Source of the DNA: an uncultured Collinsella sp. | Lineage (GTDB): Bacteria > Actinomycetota > Coriobacteriia > Coriobacteriales > Coriobacteriaceae | NCBI GenBank assembly: GCA_900542825.1 | Contig: UQOY01000001.1 | Span: 186,001-250,000 of the forward strand | Direction: 5' to 3' | Length of the DNA: 64,000 bases | In this document: positions 28,386 to 37,666 of the stretch, piece after piece | Layout of the letters: every line of letters starts with the position of its first letter | Position numbering within the stretch: position 1 is the first letter of the stretch | The notes under the pieces: generated by a model | What the model was told of the DNA's origin: nothing | The model's database searches: none | The model's input: the letters and a program-made list of their open reading frames with translations, nothing else | Program-made: the position numbers and the translations under genes

Positions 28386-28420
28386 TTAAAAAGCCGTACC
28401 GGGCGCTAACCCGATACGGC
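28386..28420 (-). terminator. Intrinsic terminator after the DUF1846 gene
   Basis: GCCGTACCGGG and CCCGATACGGC (28393-28420) form a stem with one mismatch. On the minus strand it is followed by CTTTTTAATC. Confidence 0.85.
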
Positions 28421-28454
28421 CAAAATGCGATGCAATTAACGCAGTGCTTCAAAC

Positions 28455-29936
28455 TTAGCGATGGAAGAAACCACGACGCTCAAACTTGGGCTCGCAGCAC
28501 ACGTTGATGCCCAGTTTACGCAACACCGTCTCGTCCGTCGGCGAGATAATCACGCTAAAGAAGGCATCGCAACCGCGCAGCTGCTCCAGGCCCGAAAGGA
28601 CACGAGCGGCCGTCTCGCTCGTAGCCGAGGTGATCGACAGCGCCATAAGCGTCTCGTCGGTGTGAAGGCGCGGGTTTTTGCTGCCCAGGAAATGCGTCTT
28701 GAGCTTGCTGATGGGCTCGATCGCCTCGTCGCTGATGACCTCGAGCTCAAGGTCGACGCCCGAGACATGCTTAAGCGCATTCATGATCAGCGAACTCGCA
28801 GCACCCAAACGTGTTGAGGTCTTACCGGTCACAACGGAACCGTCCGGCATGACCATGGCGCCCACGGGACTGCCCGTCAGCTGCTCCCTGGTAAGGGCGG
28901 CCGAGCGCGCCGGCGAATAGTTCTTGTCAATGCCGGCTTTTTTCATAATGAGCTTGAGACGGTCGACTTGCTCATCGCCCACGCCGGTACGGCGCACATT
29001 TTCGACCGCGGTAAAGTAGCGGCGGACGATCTCCATCTTGGAGGCATCACGGCAGGCATCGTCATCGGTAATGGCAAAGCCGACCATGTTGACACCCATG
29101 TCCGTAGGGCTCTGATAGGGGCTCTCACCCAGAATCTTCTCCATAAGGGCGTGAACAACTGGGAACGCCTCGACGTCTCGGTTGTAGTTGACCGTGGTCT
29201 TGTTGTAGGCCTCAAGGTGGAAGGAATCGATGATGTTGGCATCGTCGAGGTCCGCCGTGGCGGCCTCGTAGGCAATATTGACCGGATGCGTCAGAGGAAG
29301 ATTCCAGACCGGGAAGGTCTCGAACTTGGCATAGCCGGCGGCGGTGCCGTGCTTATGCTCGTGATACAGCTGCGAGAGGCAAGTGGCAAGCTTGCCCGAG
29401 CCAGGGCCGGGCGCCGTCACGACGACGAGCGGACGCGTGGTCTCGACGAACTCGTTCTTGCCGTAGCCATCGTCAGAAACGATCAGATCGACGTCGTGCG
29501 GATAGCCCTCAATGGGATAGTGCAGCTTGGCGGGAATGCCGAGCGCGTTTAGGCGATTACGGAAGACGTCGGCAGCGGGCTGACCGGCATACTGCGTGAT
29601 GACCACGGCCGCGACAGCAAAACCGTTGCCGCGGAACAGGTCGACCAAGCGCAGGACGTCCTCGTCATAGGTAATGCCCAGGTCGCCACGGGCCTTGTTC
29701 TTCTCGATATGGTTTGCATTGATTGCGATGATGACCTCAACATCATCGGCAATGCTCTTGAGCATGCGGAACTTGCTGTCCGGTTCAAAACCCGGCAGCA
29801 CGCGGCTCGCATGATAGTCGTCAAACAGCTTGCCGCCAAACTCCAAATAGAGCTTACCGCCAAACTGCGAGATGCGCTCCTTAATGTGAGCAGCCTGCAG
29901 CTCGATATACTTCGCGTTGTCGAAACCCTGGCGCAT
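28455..29936 (-). CDS. DUF1846 domain-containing protein
   Basis: A 493-residue cytoplasmic protein matching the DUF1846 family, found mainly in anaerobic and Gram-positive bacteria; its biochemical role is not established. Recognisable parts include FDNAKYIELQAAHIKERI at the start, VVTAPGPGSGKLATCLSQLYHEH (a P-loop-like glycine/lysine stretch at about residue 175), GVNMVGF and TGKTSTRLGAASS. The ATG at 29936 is chosen over one 24 bases upstream because GGGAG is 6 bases before it. Single-gene transcript with its own terminator. Confidence 0.88.
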   Translation of the reverse strand: MRQGFDNAKYIELQAAHIKERISQFGGKLYLEFGGKLFDDYHASRVLPGFEPDSKFRMLKSIADDVEVIIAINANHIEKNKARGDLGITYDEDVLRLVDLFRGNGFAVAAVVITQYAGQPAADVFRNRLNALGIPAKLHYPIEGYPHDVDLIVSDDGYGKNEFVETTRPLVVVTAPGPGSGKLATCLSQLYHEHKHGTAAGYAKFETFPVWNLPLTHPVNIAYEAATADLDDANIIDSFHLEAYNKTTVNYNRDVEAFPVVHALMEKILGESPYQSPTDMGVNMVGFAITDDDACRDASKMEIVRRYFTAVENVRRTGVGDEQVDRLKLIMKKAGIDKNYSPARSAALTREQLTGSPVGAMVMPDGSVVTGKTSTRLGAASSLIMNALKHVSGVDLELEVISDEAIEPISKLKTHFLGSKNPRLHTDETLMALSITSATSETAARVLSGLEQLRGCDAFFSVIISPTDETVLRKLGINVCCEPKFERRGFFHR

Positions 29937-29960
29937 GTATGGCTCCCGTCCCGTTTCCAT

Positions 29961-30417
29961 TTAATGTCCTAGGCGATTATAACGGAGCAGACCCTCCCCG
30001 ATGCCCAGGCCTTCAACAGGCACCAACCAAACACGCCCACCACAACCACCGGGGACCCGGGATAGCTAATTTGGGACGGGAAACAAGTCGCTCAACATCA
30101 GCAATGAAAACGCCGCAGGTGGAGGACGGACAGCGAGCGCCGTCCAGAACGTACAAGTTGGCATAAAAAAGGCAAGGCATAGGCCTTTTGGCCATGCCCG
30201 ACGATTGAACGTCAGATTGCCGCTCTGGCGGGCGCGCAGCGTCGACCGGTTCCGCGGTTTGGTAAAACCGCGGAACAAAAAAGCGCCCCCTCCCGCGCAC
30301 GGAACGGGAGGGGGCTAAAGGTAGGAGTCTACCGGTGGGTTGACCCCACCGGACAGACGATGACCAGGTGATCCTTTACAGGATCGTCAAGGTTTCCGTG
30401 GGGTACCCGTTGGGTAC
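29961..30417. other. Hairpin-rich non-coding region between the arc transporter and DUF1846
   Basis: No supported gene. In order it has GGACGG/CCGTCC (about 30124-30145), a GGCATAGGCC/GGCCATGCC hairpin next to an A-run (about 30165-30210), GTTCCGCGGTTT/AAACCGCGGAAC (30249-30276), the transporter terminator (30275-30314), CCGGTGGG/CCCACCGG (about 30333-30353), GATCCT/AGGATC (about 30368-30385) and GTACCC/GGGTAC near 30402-30418. The last three lie directly after the transporter stop codon. Confidence 0.55.
30275..30314 (-). terminator. Intrinsic terminator of the arginine block
   Basis: CCCCCTCCCG (30286-30295) pairs with CGGGAGGGGG (30305-30314). The minus strand continues with CGCTTTTTTG. 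Confidence 0.88.
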
Positions 30418-31896
30418 TTAGATCAACACGCAGGCGACGGTCAGGATGATGGCGCAGACGACGGAGAGCGCGACGATAAGCTTAAGGGCAAACTTGAGCC
30501 AGGTCGTCCACTCGATCTTGGCCAGGGCGAGACCGCCCATGATGGCGCCGGAGGTCGGGGTGAACAGGTTCACGACACCGATGGCGGCGGAGAAGATCAT
30601 GACCATGACCTCGGGCGAGAAGCCGAGCTTAACAGCCAGCGGTCCCATGATGGGCATGGAGACGGTGGCCATACCGGAGGTCGAGGGGATCAGGAAGGAC
30701 AGACCGAAGTAGACCAGGAAGCTCATGGGAGCGAAGATCACGCCGGACAGGCCAGCCAGGGCATTGGCGGCAGCGTCGAGGACGTAGACGTCGAGGCCGG
30801 TGTTAGCCATGAGGACGGAGATACCACGGGCGAGAGCGATGACGAGGACAACGGACATCATGTCGGCAGCGCCGGTGATGAAGGTGTTAACGATCTGCTT
30901 CTCGGACAGGCCACCGATGATACCGATCAGGATAGCCATGAGGAAGAACCAGGTGGAAGCCTCGTCGAAGTACCACTGACCAATGGGCAGGCCGGTGATC
31001 AGGGCAGACCAGCCCTGGACGACGGCGTTACCGTCGGCGTCGTAGACAGCGCCAGCGTCGAAGAAGTTGGCAACGCCCTCGTTGAGGTCGGCCAGCGGGA
31101 TGAAGCCGACGATCATGACGACGAAGGTGAAGGCGAAGGCGATCAGAACGCCCTTCTGACGACCGGTGAGCTTGACCTCCTTGTGAACCTCGGAAGCAGC
31201 CTTGCCGTGAGCCTCTTCGGCGTCCTTGAGCTCCTGCATCGACAGGATGGTGGAACCCTTGTCAGCCTTGACCTTCTTGGCATAGCTCATGACGAAGAAG
31301 ATGGACATGGCAGTGGTAACAATCCACAGGACGGCACCGAGGCCGATGATGATGGACTGGTTGACCTCAATGCCAACGCCGGTCAGAGCGTCGACGGCAG
31401 CGCCGACGGCGAACGGGTTAACCGTGGAGCCCAGGCAGCCGCAGCCAGCGCCGAGCAGGACGGTGGCGGCACCGACCATAGGGTCGAAGCCAGCGGCCAT
31501 CATGGTAGCGGCGAGCAGGGCGTAGAAGGGAACGGTCTCCTCGCACATACCATAGGTGGTACCACCGAGGGAGAAGATGAGCATCAGCACGGGAATGAGC
31601 ATGATCTCATTGCCCTTAAGCTTCTGCACCAGAACGGCAATGCCGTTGTCCAGGGCGCCGGTCTCGGTCATCATGCCGAGGAAGCCGCCCAGGATCATAA
31701 CGAAGAGGCAGACGGGCAGAGCGTCAGCGAAGCCCAGAATCGGGGCGGTGCAGAAATCGCTCAGACGGGCGGCAGTAACCTCGCCGCCGGACGTGCCGGA
31801 GACGATAACGGTAATCACTGCAACAATTGCCAGCAGAGCAAGAAGAATGGTGAACGATGAAGGCATACCGCGCTTTTTCTTAGCGGTCTCAGTCAT
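30418..31896 (-). CDS. YfcC/DcuC-type transporter, probable arginine/ornithine exchanger
   Basis: A 492-residue membrane protein with about twelve membrane segments and glycine-rich re-entrant motifs (SLGGTTYGMCEETVPFYAL, GAGCGCLGSTVNPFAVGAA, IPSTSGMATVSMPIMGPLA, NLFTPTSGAIMGGLA), as in the YfcC/C4-dicarboxylate anaerobic carrier family. Its place right after arcB and arcA suggests it exchanges arginine for ornithine; that is inference from context. The ATG at 31896 has a GGGGGG tract 9 bases upstream. Codon use is very GC3-rich, like arcA and arcB, suggesting high expression. Confidence 0.85.
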   Translation of the reverse strand: MTETAKKKRGMPSSFTILLALLAIVAVITVIVSGTSGGEVTAARLSDFCTAPILGFADALPVCLFVMILGGFLGMMTETGALDNGIAVLVQKLKGNEIMLIPVLMLIFSLGGTTYGMCEETVPFYALLAATMMAAGFDPMVGAATVLLGAGCGCLGSTVNPFAVGAAVDALTGVGIEVNQSIIIGLGAVLWIVTTAMSIFFVMSYAKKVKADKGSTILSMQELKDAEEAHGKAASEVHKEVKLTGRQKGVLIAFAFTFVVMIVGFIPLADLNEGVANFFDAGAVYDADGNAVVQGWSALITGLPIGQWYFDEASTWFFLMAILIGIIGGLSEKQIVNTFITGAADMMSVVLVIALARGISVLMANTGLDVYVLDAAANALAGLSGVIFAPMSFLVYFGLSFLIPSTSGMATVSMPIMGPLAVKLGFSPEVMVMIFSAAIGVVNLFTPTSGAIMGGLALAKIEWTTWLKFALKLIVALSVVCAIILTVACVLI

Positions 31897-31996
31897 AGTT
31901 CTCATCCCCCCTTCATAAATCATTTACTGATCTCGCCCAAAGCGGCTCTTCCGTGCCGTGCCTGCCGCTTGATGCGAGATTTTTACCAGATAAAAC

Positions 31997-32028
31997 CGCT
32001 CGGGGTGTGCAGTAATACACCCCGAGCG
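31997..32028 (-). terminator. Terminator/attenuator between arcB and the transporter
   Basis: CGCTCGGGGTGT (31997-32008) pairs perfectly with ACACCCCGAGCG (32017-32028) and is followed on the minus strand by GTTTTATC. It may reduce expression of the downstream transporter relative to arcB. Confidence 0.85.
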
Positions 32029-32043
32029 AGATGCTAGATGCTC

Positions 32044-33039
32044 TTACTTGAGCGTGGCGTACATGACAGCCTTAATGGTGTGCATGCGGTTCTCGGCCTC
32101 GTCGAAGACCTTGGAAGCGGGGCTCTCGAAGACCTCGTCGGTGACCTCCTGCTCGGTGATACCGAACTGCTCGCACTTCTCGGCGCCAATCGTGGTGTTG
32201 GTGTCGTGGAAGCTGGGCAGGCAGTGCAGGAAGATGGCACCCGGGTTGGCCATAGCCATGACCTCGGAGGTGACACGATACGGGGTAAGCTGAGCGATGC
32301 GCTCGGCCCAAACCTCGTCAGGCTCGCCCATGGAGACCCACACGTCGGTGTAGATAACGTCGGCACCGGTGACGCCGTCCTTGACGTCGGTGGTCAGCTT
32401 GATGGTGCAGCCGTTGGCCTCGGCGATGGGCTTGCAGGCCTCGATGACGTCGTCAGCGGGCATGCACTCCTCGGGGCCGCAGGCCACGAAATTCATGCCG
32501 AGCTTGGAGCAGACAACCATGAGGGAGCGAGCAACGTTGTTCTTGCAGTCGCCCATGAAGACGAGGGTCTTGCCCTTGATGTCGTAGTTGAAGTTCTCCT
32601 GGACGGTCAGGATGTCGGCGAGCATCTGGGTGGGATGCCACTCAGTGGTCAGGCCGTTCCACACGGGCACGCCGGACTTAGCAGCGAGCTCCTCGACGTC
32701 GTCCTGGGCAAAGCCACGGAACTCGATACCGTCATACATGCGACCGAGAACGCGAGCGGTGTCCTCGATGGACTCCTTCTTGCCCATCTGCGACGAACCC
32801 GGATCGAGATAGGTGACGCCCATGCCCAGATCCATGCCGCCGACCTCGAAGGCGCAGCGGGTACGAGTGGAGGTCTTCTGGAAGAGCAGAACGATGTTCT
32901 TGCCCTCGAGATAGCGGTGCGGAACGCCAGCGCGCTTCATGTCCTTGAAGTTCTTGGAGAGCTTGAGCAGGTACTCGATCTCCTCAGTGGTGAGGTCGAG
33001 GAGCTTGAGGAAGCTACGGCCGGAGAGGTTAACACCCAT
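32044..33039 (-). CDS. arcB: Ornithine carbamoyltransferase (catabolic, ArcB)
   Basis: Converts citrulline plus phosphate to ornithine and carbamoyl phosphate when acting in arginine catabolism; 331 residues. The carbamoyl-phosphate motif is [12 protein letters not shown], the ornithine loop [11 protein letters not shown], then [16 protein letters not shown] and the active-site Cys motif [11 protein letters not shown]. The fold is the same as the biosynthetic ArgF, so the catabolic call rests on adjacency to arcA. No carbamate kinase (arcC) gene lies in the window. Confidence 0.92.
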   Translation of the reverse strand: MGVNLSGRSFLKLLDLTTEEIEYLLKLSKNFKDMKRAGVPHRYLEGKNIVLLFQKTSTRTRCAFEVGGMDLGMGVTYLDPGSSQMGKKESIEDTARVLGRMYDGIEFRGFAQDDVEELAAKSGVPVWNGLTTEWHPTQMLADILTVQENFNYDIKGKTLVFMGDCKNNVARSLMVVCSKLGMNFVACGPEECMPADDVIEACKPIAEANGCTIKLTTDVKDGVTGADVIYTDVWVSMGEPDEVWAERIAQLTPYRVTSEVMAMANPGAIFLHCLPSFHDTNTTIGAEKCEQFGITEQEVTDEVFESPASKVFDEAENRMHTIKAVMYATLK

Positions 33040-33085
33040 GGTTCGTTTCCTTTCGAAGAAATGAATTTCGTAAGTAATTAGTGTT

Positions 33086-33136
33086 GCCCGTTTGACGGGC
33101 GAAACCGGTGCGGTTGTAGGGGGACCGCACCGGAAA
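33086..33136 (-). terminator. Hairpins between arcA copy 1 and arcB
   Basis: CCGGTGCGGT pairs with ACCGCACCGG (about 33108-33136), and GCCCG pairs with CGGGC (about 33086-33101). The T content after the stems is low, so this may be a weak terminator or an mRNA-processing/stability element. Confidence 0.5.
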
Positions 33137-33144
33137 CGGAAAGA

Positions 33145-34411
33145 CTTAGAGGTCCTCGCGCCAGAAGGGCATGCTCATGCAGCGCGGGCCGCCGCGGCCG
33201 CGGGAGAGCTCGGCGGAGGGCACGACGAGAAGGTCCAGGCCCTCCTTGTACAGCACGTCGTTGGTGACAGTGTTGCGGGCGTAGACGCAGATCTTGCCGG
33301 GCTCGACGCACAGGGTGTTGGAGCCGTCGTTCCACTGCTCGCGGGAGGCCGCGATCGGGTCGCCGCCGCCGCAGGGGATCAGCTTGACCTGGTCGACGCC
33401 GGTGGCGTCCTCCAGGACGTGCTCGAGGGTGTCCTCGATCAGGCGGATGTTCACGTCGCCCGGGTTCTTGCCGGCGGTCAGCTCGTAGACGCGCAGGGTG
33501 CCCATGATGGCGGGGTGGATCGTGAACTTATCGACGTCGATCTGGGTGAAGACCGTGTCGAGGTGCATGAAGGCGCGCGAGACCGGGATGTCGAAGGCCA
33601 GGATGCGCTCGACCTTGGAGTCGGAGTTCCAGAAGATGTTCTGGGCCATGATGTCGATAGCGGCGGCCTGGGTGCGCTGGGAGATGCCGACGGCGAGGGT
33701 CTTCTCGTTGATGTTCAGCACGTCGCCGCCCTCGGTGTGGAACTGGCAGTCGCGGCGGAAGTACAGGGAGACGTCCTTGTAGTCGGGGTGGTACTTGAAG
33801 ATGTACTTGCCGTACAGGGTCTCGCGGTTGCGGGTGACCGAGTACATGCGGTTGAGGTTGACGCCCTCGCCGACGACCGCGAACGGGTCGCGGGTGAAGT
33901 AGAGGTTGGGCATCGGGTCGATGATCAGGTCGGACTCGGACTCGGAGTTGACCAGGGAGTCGAGGGTCGTGGACGCCGTGAGGGGCATGTCGATCTCGGC
34001 CTTGGTCATGCCGGCCATGGTCTTCTTGACGAACTCGAGGTTGTCCTCGATGGAGTCCAGCTTCTCGCGGACGATCTGCGGCATGTGCTGGCCGCGGATG
34101 CCGGCCTCGGCGATGTACTGGTCGGTGAACTCGGCGCGGGCGCCGGGGACCTGGTCGAACACCTCGGCGACGAGGTTCTCGAGGTAGAGCACCTCGACGC
34201 CCTGGTCCCTCAGGATCTGGGCGAAGGTGTCGTGCTCCTGCTGTGCGACCTCCAGGAACGGGACGTCGTCGAACAGGAGTCGCTCGAGCTCGTCGGGCGG
34301 CAGGTTGAGGAGCTCGTCGCCGGGACGGTGCAGGCAGACCTTCCTGAGCTTGCCGATCTCGGAAGGCACGTGCAGACCTTTCGTCATGGCCTCCTACCTT
34401 TCTTTCGGGCC
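33145..34411 (-). repeat. Identical direct repeat carrying arcA, copy 1
   Basis: This 1267-bp block reads the same as 36342-37608 at a constant offset of 3197. Identity starts one base past the arcA stop and ends 24 bases upstream of the ATG, within the leader. The flanks differ on both sides. Confidence 0.9.
33146..34387 (-). CDS. arcA: Arginine deiminase, copy 1
   Basis: Hydrolyses arginine to citrulline and ammonia, the first step of the deiminase pathway; 413 residues. Motifs in order are [27 protein letters not shown] N-terminus, [22 protein letters not shown] (catalytic His), [11 protein letters not shown] and the C-terminal [13 protein letters not shown] with catalytic Cys403. GTAGGAGG precedes the ATG. 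The protein is identical to copy 2 (36343-37584). Codons are nearly all G/C-ending. Confidence 0.97.
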   Translation of the reverse strand: MTKGLHVPSEIGKLRKVCLHRPGDELLNLPPDELERLLFDDVPFLEVAQQEHDTFAQILRDQGVEVLYLENLVAEVFDQVPGARAEFTDQYIAEAGIRGQHMPQIVREKLDSIEDNLEFVKKTMAGMTKAEIDMPLTASTTLDSLVNSESESDLIIDPMPNLYFTRDPFAVVGEGVNLNRMYSVTRNRETLYGKYIFKYHPDYKDVSLYFRRDCQFHTEGGDVLNINEKTLAVGISQRTQAAAIDIMAQNIFWNSDSKVERILAFDIPVSRAFMHLDTVFTQIDVDKFTIHPAIMGTLRVYELTAGKNPGDVNIRLIEDTLEHVLEDATGVDQVKLIPCGGGDPIAASREQWNDGSNTLCVEPGKICVYARNTVTNDVLYKEGLDLLVVPSAELSRGRGGPRCMSMPFWREDL

Positions 34412-34469
34412 CCTGTCAGGGCCGATTCGTTAGCGCCCCTCCGTGTGAGGCGTTATTGCTGACGACATA

Positions 34470-34535
34470 TTTATATCCAAAATCAGTCCATACTTCCACC
34501 TTGCCCCCGAACGGTTTTATATGAGGGGTGAACGG
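34470..34535 (-). promoter_or_regulatory. arcA copy 1 promoter with paired CCGTTC sites
   Basis: On the minus strand a -10-like TATAAA lies at 34475-34470. CCGTTC occurs at 34514-34509 and again at 34535-34530, exactly 21 bases apart. No TTGACA-like -35 box is present, which suggests an activator-dependent promoter. The same layout with identical spacings precedes copy 2. Confidence 0.6.
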
Positions 34536-34871
34536 CATACACATATACTTCACGCATGGCACACTTTGATTTAATAAAGTTTATTTACGTGCTTAAACGC
34601 TTTTTTAACCGAAAAATCAATTGAAACTAATCTTTGTTAAACCACCCTCAAATTGCATATTTCACGCAACGATATGAATAGAATTCGCAATTCTCGCTGT
34701 GTCTCAACCATTTTCAATTTTATTCAGAAAAAAGTTAGTCCTATTCATTTTTAGTAAACAGATTACCGTTTACCAGACGCTGGATGCCGTTCGCCGGAAG
34801 CTCAGTATAAGGCCAGCGGATATCGACTCGCCGCACTGCTTCATTTGTAACAACTTGACTTCTCGGTATAG
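34536..34871. other. AT-rich non-coding stretch upstream of arcA copy 1
   Basis: No supported gene. The first 80 bases are recognisably related to the matching position upstream of arcA copy 2 (shared words CATAT, CATG, CACTT, TAAAG, TAAACG). The rest is AT-rich without clear structure up to the aminotransferase terminator. Confidence 0.5.
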
Positions 34872-34906
34872 AAAAACGGACCCGACCCCCTAGGGAAACA
34901 GGTCCG
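34872..34906 (-). terminator. Intrinsic terminator of the aminotransferase gene
   Basis: CGGACC (34877-34882) pairs with GGTCCG (34901-34906) and a T-run follows on the minus strand (complement of 34872-34876). Confidence 0.75.
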
Positions 34907-34959
34907 CTTTCGATTATCGTCGGCCAATTTGAATACGGCCTTCAAAGGGAGTCGTGATC

Positions 34960-36084
34960 CTAGCGATCGAACTCGGCCAGTGCCTCGCCCAGAAGCCTCA
35001 GGCCCTCGCGAAGAACATCTTCGCTCGCGCAGTAGCCCAGGCGCGCGCCGCAGGGAAGCTCAAAACGGCTACCGGGGACCAACAGCACTCCCCTATCGGC
35101 CAGCAGGCGCTTGCAGAACTCCTCGTCATCCTCGGGAATATCCAGCTGGATAAACGAGGTGGACACGCCCTGTGGGGCCGTCCAGGAGACACGATGCTGC
35201 GTATCGATCCAAGCCTGCGCGATATCGCGGTTGTCAAACACGATCTTGCGGTTGCGCTCGAGAATCTTGTCCTTGTGCTCGAGCACGTAGGTCGCCAAAG
35301 CATCGTTAAACACGCCACTGCAGATCATGGTGTAGTCGCGGTAGGTGCGGATGCGGTTGGACACCTCTTCGTCCGCAACGACCCAGCCCACGCGGGCTGC
35401 AGGCGTCGAATAGGTCTTGGACACCGAGTTGGTGACAATGGCCCTCTCGTACACGTCGGCCATCGACATAAAGGACTCGGTGTTCTCGAGCGGCAGATAC
35501 ACCTCGTCACACAGCACGTAGGCGCCCACCGAATGGGCAATCTCGGCAATCTGACCGAGCGTATCGGCATCAAGCACCGTACCGATGGGGTTCGATGCGT
35601 TATTGATGCAGATGAGCTTGGTGTCGGGACGCACCAGGCGCTTGAGCTGTTCGATATCGGGTTTCCATCCGAGCTCCTCGCGAAGCTCCCAATACTCGAC
35701 CTCGGCACCGAGCGTACGCGGAATCTCATAGAGCGGCGCATAGGTAGGCCACTCTGAAATCACGTGATCACCGGGCTCGACAACGGCCATGATGGCGTTG
35801 AGGTTGGCACCCGTGCAGCCATTGGTCTGCAGAATGTAATCGGGATTGACCTCGCGGCGATACAGCTTGGCGACCTCGGCCTTAAACTCCGGCGAACCCT
35901 CGATCCAGCCGTAGTTCATCTTCTCACGATCCAGACGCTCGTAGAACGTGGCGCCGCCCTGCTCGTCAAGCGCGCGAAGCTCGCCCATGGTCAGCGATGA
36001 GATCGTCGACTGGGCAATGTCCCACGTAGCGCTCTTCTCCCAAACGTTGAGCCATTCCTCAACGCCAATTGTCTTGATATCCAT
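34960..36084 (-). CDS. PLP-dependent aminotransferase, class I/II
   Basis: A 374-residue fold-type I aminotransferase. The PLP-binding lysine is in TNSVSKTYSTPAARVGW; CINNASNPIGTVLD provides the conserved Asn-Pro and CDEVYLPLE the Asp/Tyr pair; the substrate carboxylate arginine is probably in PCGARLGYC. The substrate cannot be read from sequence; its place between two arcA genes suggests an amino acid linked to arginine or ornithine. The ATG at 36084 follows TTGGAG. The listed longer frame (14 more codons) overlaps the decayed transporter end. Confidence 0.88.
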   Translation of the reverse strand: MDIKTIGVEEWLNVWEKSATWDIAQSTISSLTMGELRALDEQGGATFYERLDREKMNYGWIEGSPEFKAEVAKLYRREVNPDYILQTNGCTGANLNAIMAVVEPGDHVISEWPTYAPLYEIPRTLGAEVEYWELREELGWKPDIEQLKRLVRPDTKLICINNASNPIGTVLDADTLGQIAEIAHSVGAYVLCDEVYLPLENTESFMSMADVYERAIVTNSVSKTYSTPAARVGWVVADEEVSNRIRTYRDYTMICSGVFNDALATYVLEHKDKILERNRKIVFDNRDIAQAWIDTQHRVSWTAPQGVSTSFIQLDIPEDDEEFCKRLLADRGVLLVPGSRFELPCGARLGYCASEDVLREGLRLLGEALAEFDR

Positions 36085-36107
36085 GACTAAGCTCCAATCG
36101 CTAGAAC

Positions 36108-36175
36108 ACGGGGATGATGCCGGCAAAGGTCATGGGAATCGAGATGATGCCCAAAAGGCAAAGAAGCCGACACCG
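36108..36175 (-). pseudogene. Possible C-terminal remnant of a membrane transporter
   Basis: On the minus strand one frame reads LLGIISIPMTFAGIIPVF followed by TAG, just before the aminotransferase start. The hydrophobic pattern with Pro and Gly is typical of a transporter's last membrane segment. Upstream of it the frame has no start, and the preceding bases are an intergenic region, so only a fragment would remain. It is too short to assign a family and could be chance. Confidence 0.3.
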
Positions 36176-36249
36176 TTGGGGTATCAACGTGATCGCCTCT
36201 AGACATAATGGACACCTTATCTGATGCTAATTTAGCTTATTAGACAAGA

Positions 36250-36281
36250 ATGGGGCGGTGCGAAAAACCGCACCGCCCCAT
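36250..36281 (-). terminator. Hairpin after arcA copy 2
   Basis: ATGGGGCGGTGCG (36250-36262) pairs perfectly with CGCACCGCCCCAT (36269-36281), with TTCTTG following on the minus strand. A smaller ACATCTA/TAGATGT hairpin (about 36287-36308) lies between it and the arcA stop. Confidence 0.75.
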
Positions 36282-36341
36282 AGGGAGACATCTAATGGCA
36301 GCTAGATGTTTGTATTAAGACCTGTACGGATCTTTGAAAAC

Positions 36342-37608
36342 CTTAGAGGTCCTCGCGCCAGAAGGGCATGCTCATGCAGCGCGGGCCGCCGCGGCCGCGG
36401 GAGAGCTCGGCGGAGGGCACGACGAGAAGGTCCAGGCCCTCCTTGTACAGCACGTCGTTGGTGACAGTGTTGCGGGCGTAGACGCAGATCTTGCCGGGCT
36501 CGACGCACAGGGTGTTGGAGCCGTCGTTCCACTGCTCGCGGGAGGCCGCGATCGGGTCGCCGCCGCCGCAGGGGATCAGCTTGACCTGGTCGACGCCGGT
36601 GGCGTCCTCCAGGACGTGCTCGAGGGTGTCCTCGATCAGGCGGATGTTCACGTCGCCCGGGTTCTTGCCGGCGGTCAGCTCGTAGACGCGCAGGGTGCCC
36701 ATGATGGCGGGGTGGATCGTGAACTTATCGACGTCGATCTGGGTGAAGACCGTGTCGAGGTGCATGAAGGCGCGCGAGACCGGGATGTCGAAGGCCAGGA
36801 TGCGCTCGACCTTGGAGTCGGAGTTCCAGAAGATGTTCTGGGCCATGATGTCGATAGCGGCGGCCTGGGTGCGCTGGGAGATGCCGACGGCGAGGGTCTT
36901 CTCGTTGATGTTCAGCACGTCGCCGCCCTCGGTGTGGAACTGGCAGTCGCGGCGGAAGTACAGGGAGACGTCCTTGTAGTCGGGGTGGTACTTGAAGATG
37001 TACTTGCCGTACAGGGTCTCGCGGTTGCGGGTGACCGAGTACATGCGGTTGAGGTTGACGCCCTCGCCGACGACCGCGAACGGGTCGCGGGTGAAGTAGA
37101 GGTTGGGCATCGGGTCGATGATCAGGTCGGACTCGGACTCGGAGTTGACCAGGGAGTCGAGGGTCGTGGACGCCGTGAGGGGCATGTCGATCTCGGCCTT
37201 GGTCATGCCGGCCATGGTCTTCTTGACGAACTCGAGGTTGTCCTCGATGGAGTCCAGCTTCTCGCGGACGATCTGCGGCATGTGCTGGCCGCGGATGCCG
37301 GCCTCGGCGATGTACTGGTCGGTGAACTCGGCGCGGGCGCCGGGGACCTGGTCGAACACCTCGGCGACGAGGTTCTCGAGGTAGAGCACCTCGACGCCCT
37401 GGTCCCTCAGGATCTGGGCGAAGGTGTCGTGCTCCTGCTGTGCGACCTCCAGGAACGGGACGTCGTCGAACAGGAGTCGCTCGAGCTCGTCGGGCGGCAG
37501 GTTGAGGAGCTCGTCGCCGGGACGGTGCAGGCAGACCTTCCTGAGCTTGCCGATCTCGGAAGGCACGTGCAGACCTTTCGTCATGGCCTCCTACCTTTCT
37601 TTCGGGCC
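36342..37608 (-). repeat. Identical direct repeat carrying arcA, copy 2
   Basis: Partner of 33145-34411. The identical segment stops at the leader word TTCGGGCC; beyond it the two leaders and promoters are alignable but clearly diverged. Confidence 0.9.
36343..37584 (-). CDS. arcA: Arginine deiminase, copy 2
   Basis: The second 413-residue arginine deiminase, with the same sequence and motifs as copy 1, including Cys403 and the FTRDPFAV and [10 protein letters not shown] motifs. Its own terminator hairpin (36250-36281) and its own promoter (37667-37732) indicate separate transcription from copy 1. DNA identity without a single visible difference, despite diverged flanks, points to recent duplication or gene conversion. 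Confidence 0.97.
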   Translation of the reverse strand: MTKGLHVPSEIGKLRKVCLHRPGDELLNLPPDELERLLFDDVPFLEVAQQEHDTFAQILRDQGVEVLYLENLVAEVFDQVPGARAEFTDQYIAEAGIRGQHMPQIVREKLDSIEDNLEFVKKTMAGMTKAEIDMPLTASTTLDSLVNSESESDLIIDPMPNLYFTRDPFAVVGEGVNLNRMYSVTRNRETLYGKYIFKYHPDYKDVSLYFRRDCQFHTEGGDVLNINEKTLAVGISQRTQAAAIDIMAQNIFWNSDSKVERILAFDIPVSRAFMHLDTVFTQIDVDKFTIHPAIMGTLRVYELTAGKNPGDVNIRLIEDTLEHVLEDATGVDQVKLIPCGGGDPIAASREQWNDGSNTLCVEPGKICVYARNTVTNDVLYKEGLDLLVVPSAELSRGRGGPRCMSMPFWREDL

Positions 37609-37666
37609 TTACTGGCCGAATGTATCAGCGCCCCTCCATATGGGACGCTGCTTGCTGACAGCTCTA

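Noticed and set aside
30013..30300. 95-codon minus-strand ORF in the hairpin-rich region
   Set aside because: No ribosome-binding site, covers several hairpins and the terminator, and the product has no recognisable features.
33092..34462. 456-codon plus-strand ORF over arcA copy 1 (and its twin at 36334-37728)
   Set aside because: It is the shadow of a G/C-ending reading frame on the other strand; the arcA motifs on the minus strand are complete, and the plus-strand product is a low-complexity Val/Gly/Asp sequence.
34699..34893. 64-codon plus-strand ORF upstream of arcA copy 1
   Set aside because: No ribosome-binding site, AT-rich, and runs into the aminotransferase terminator.
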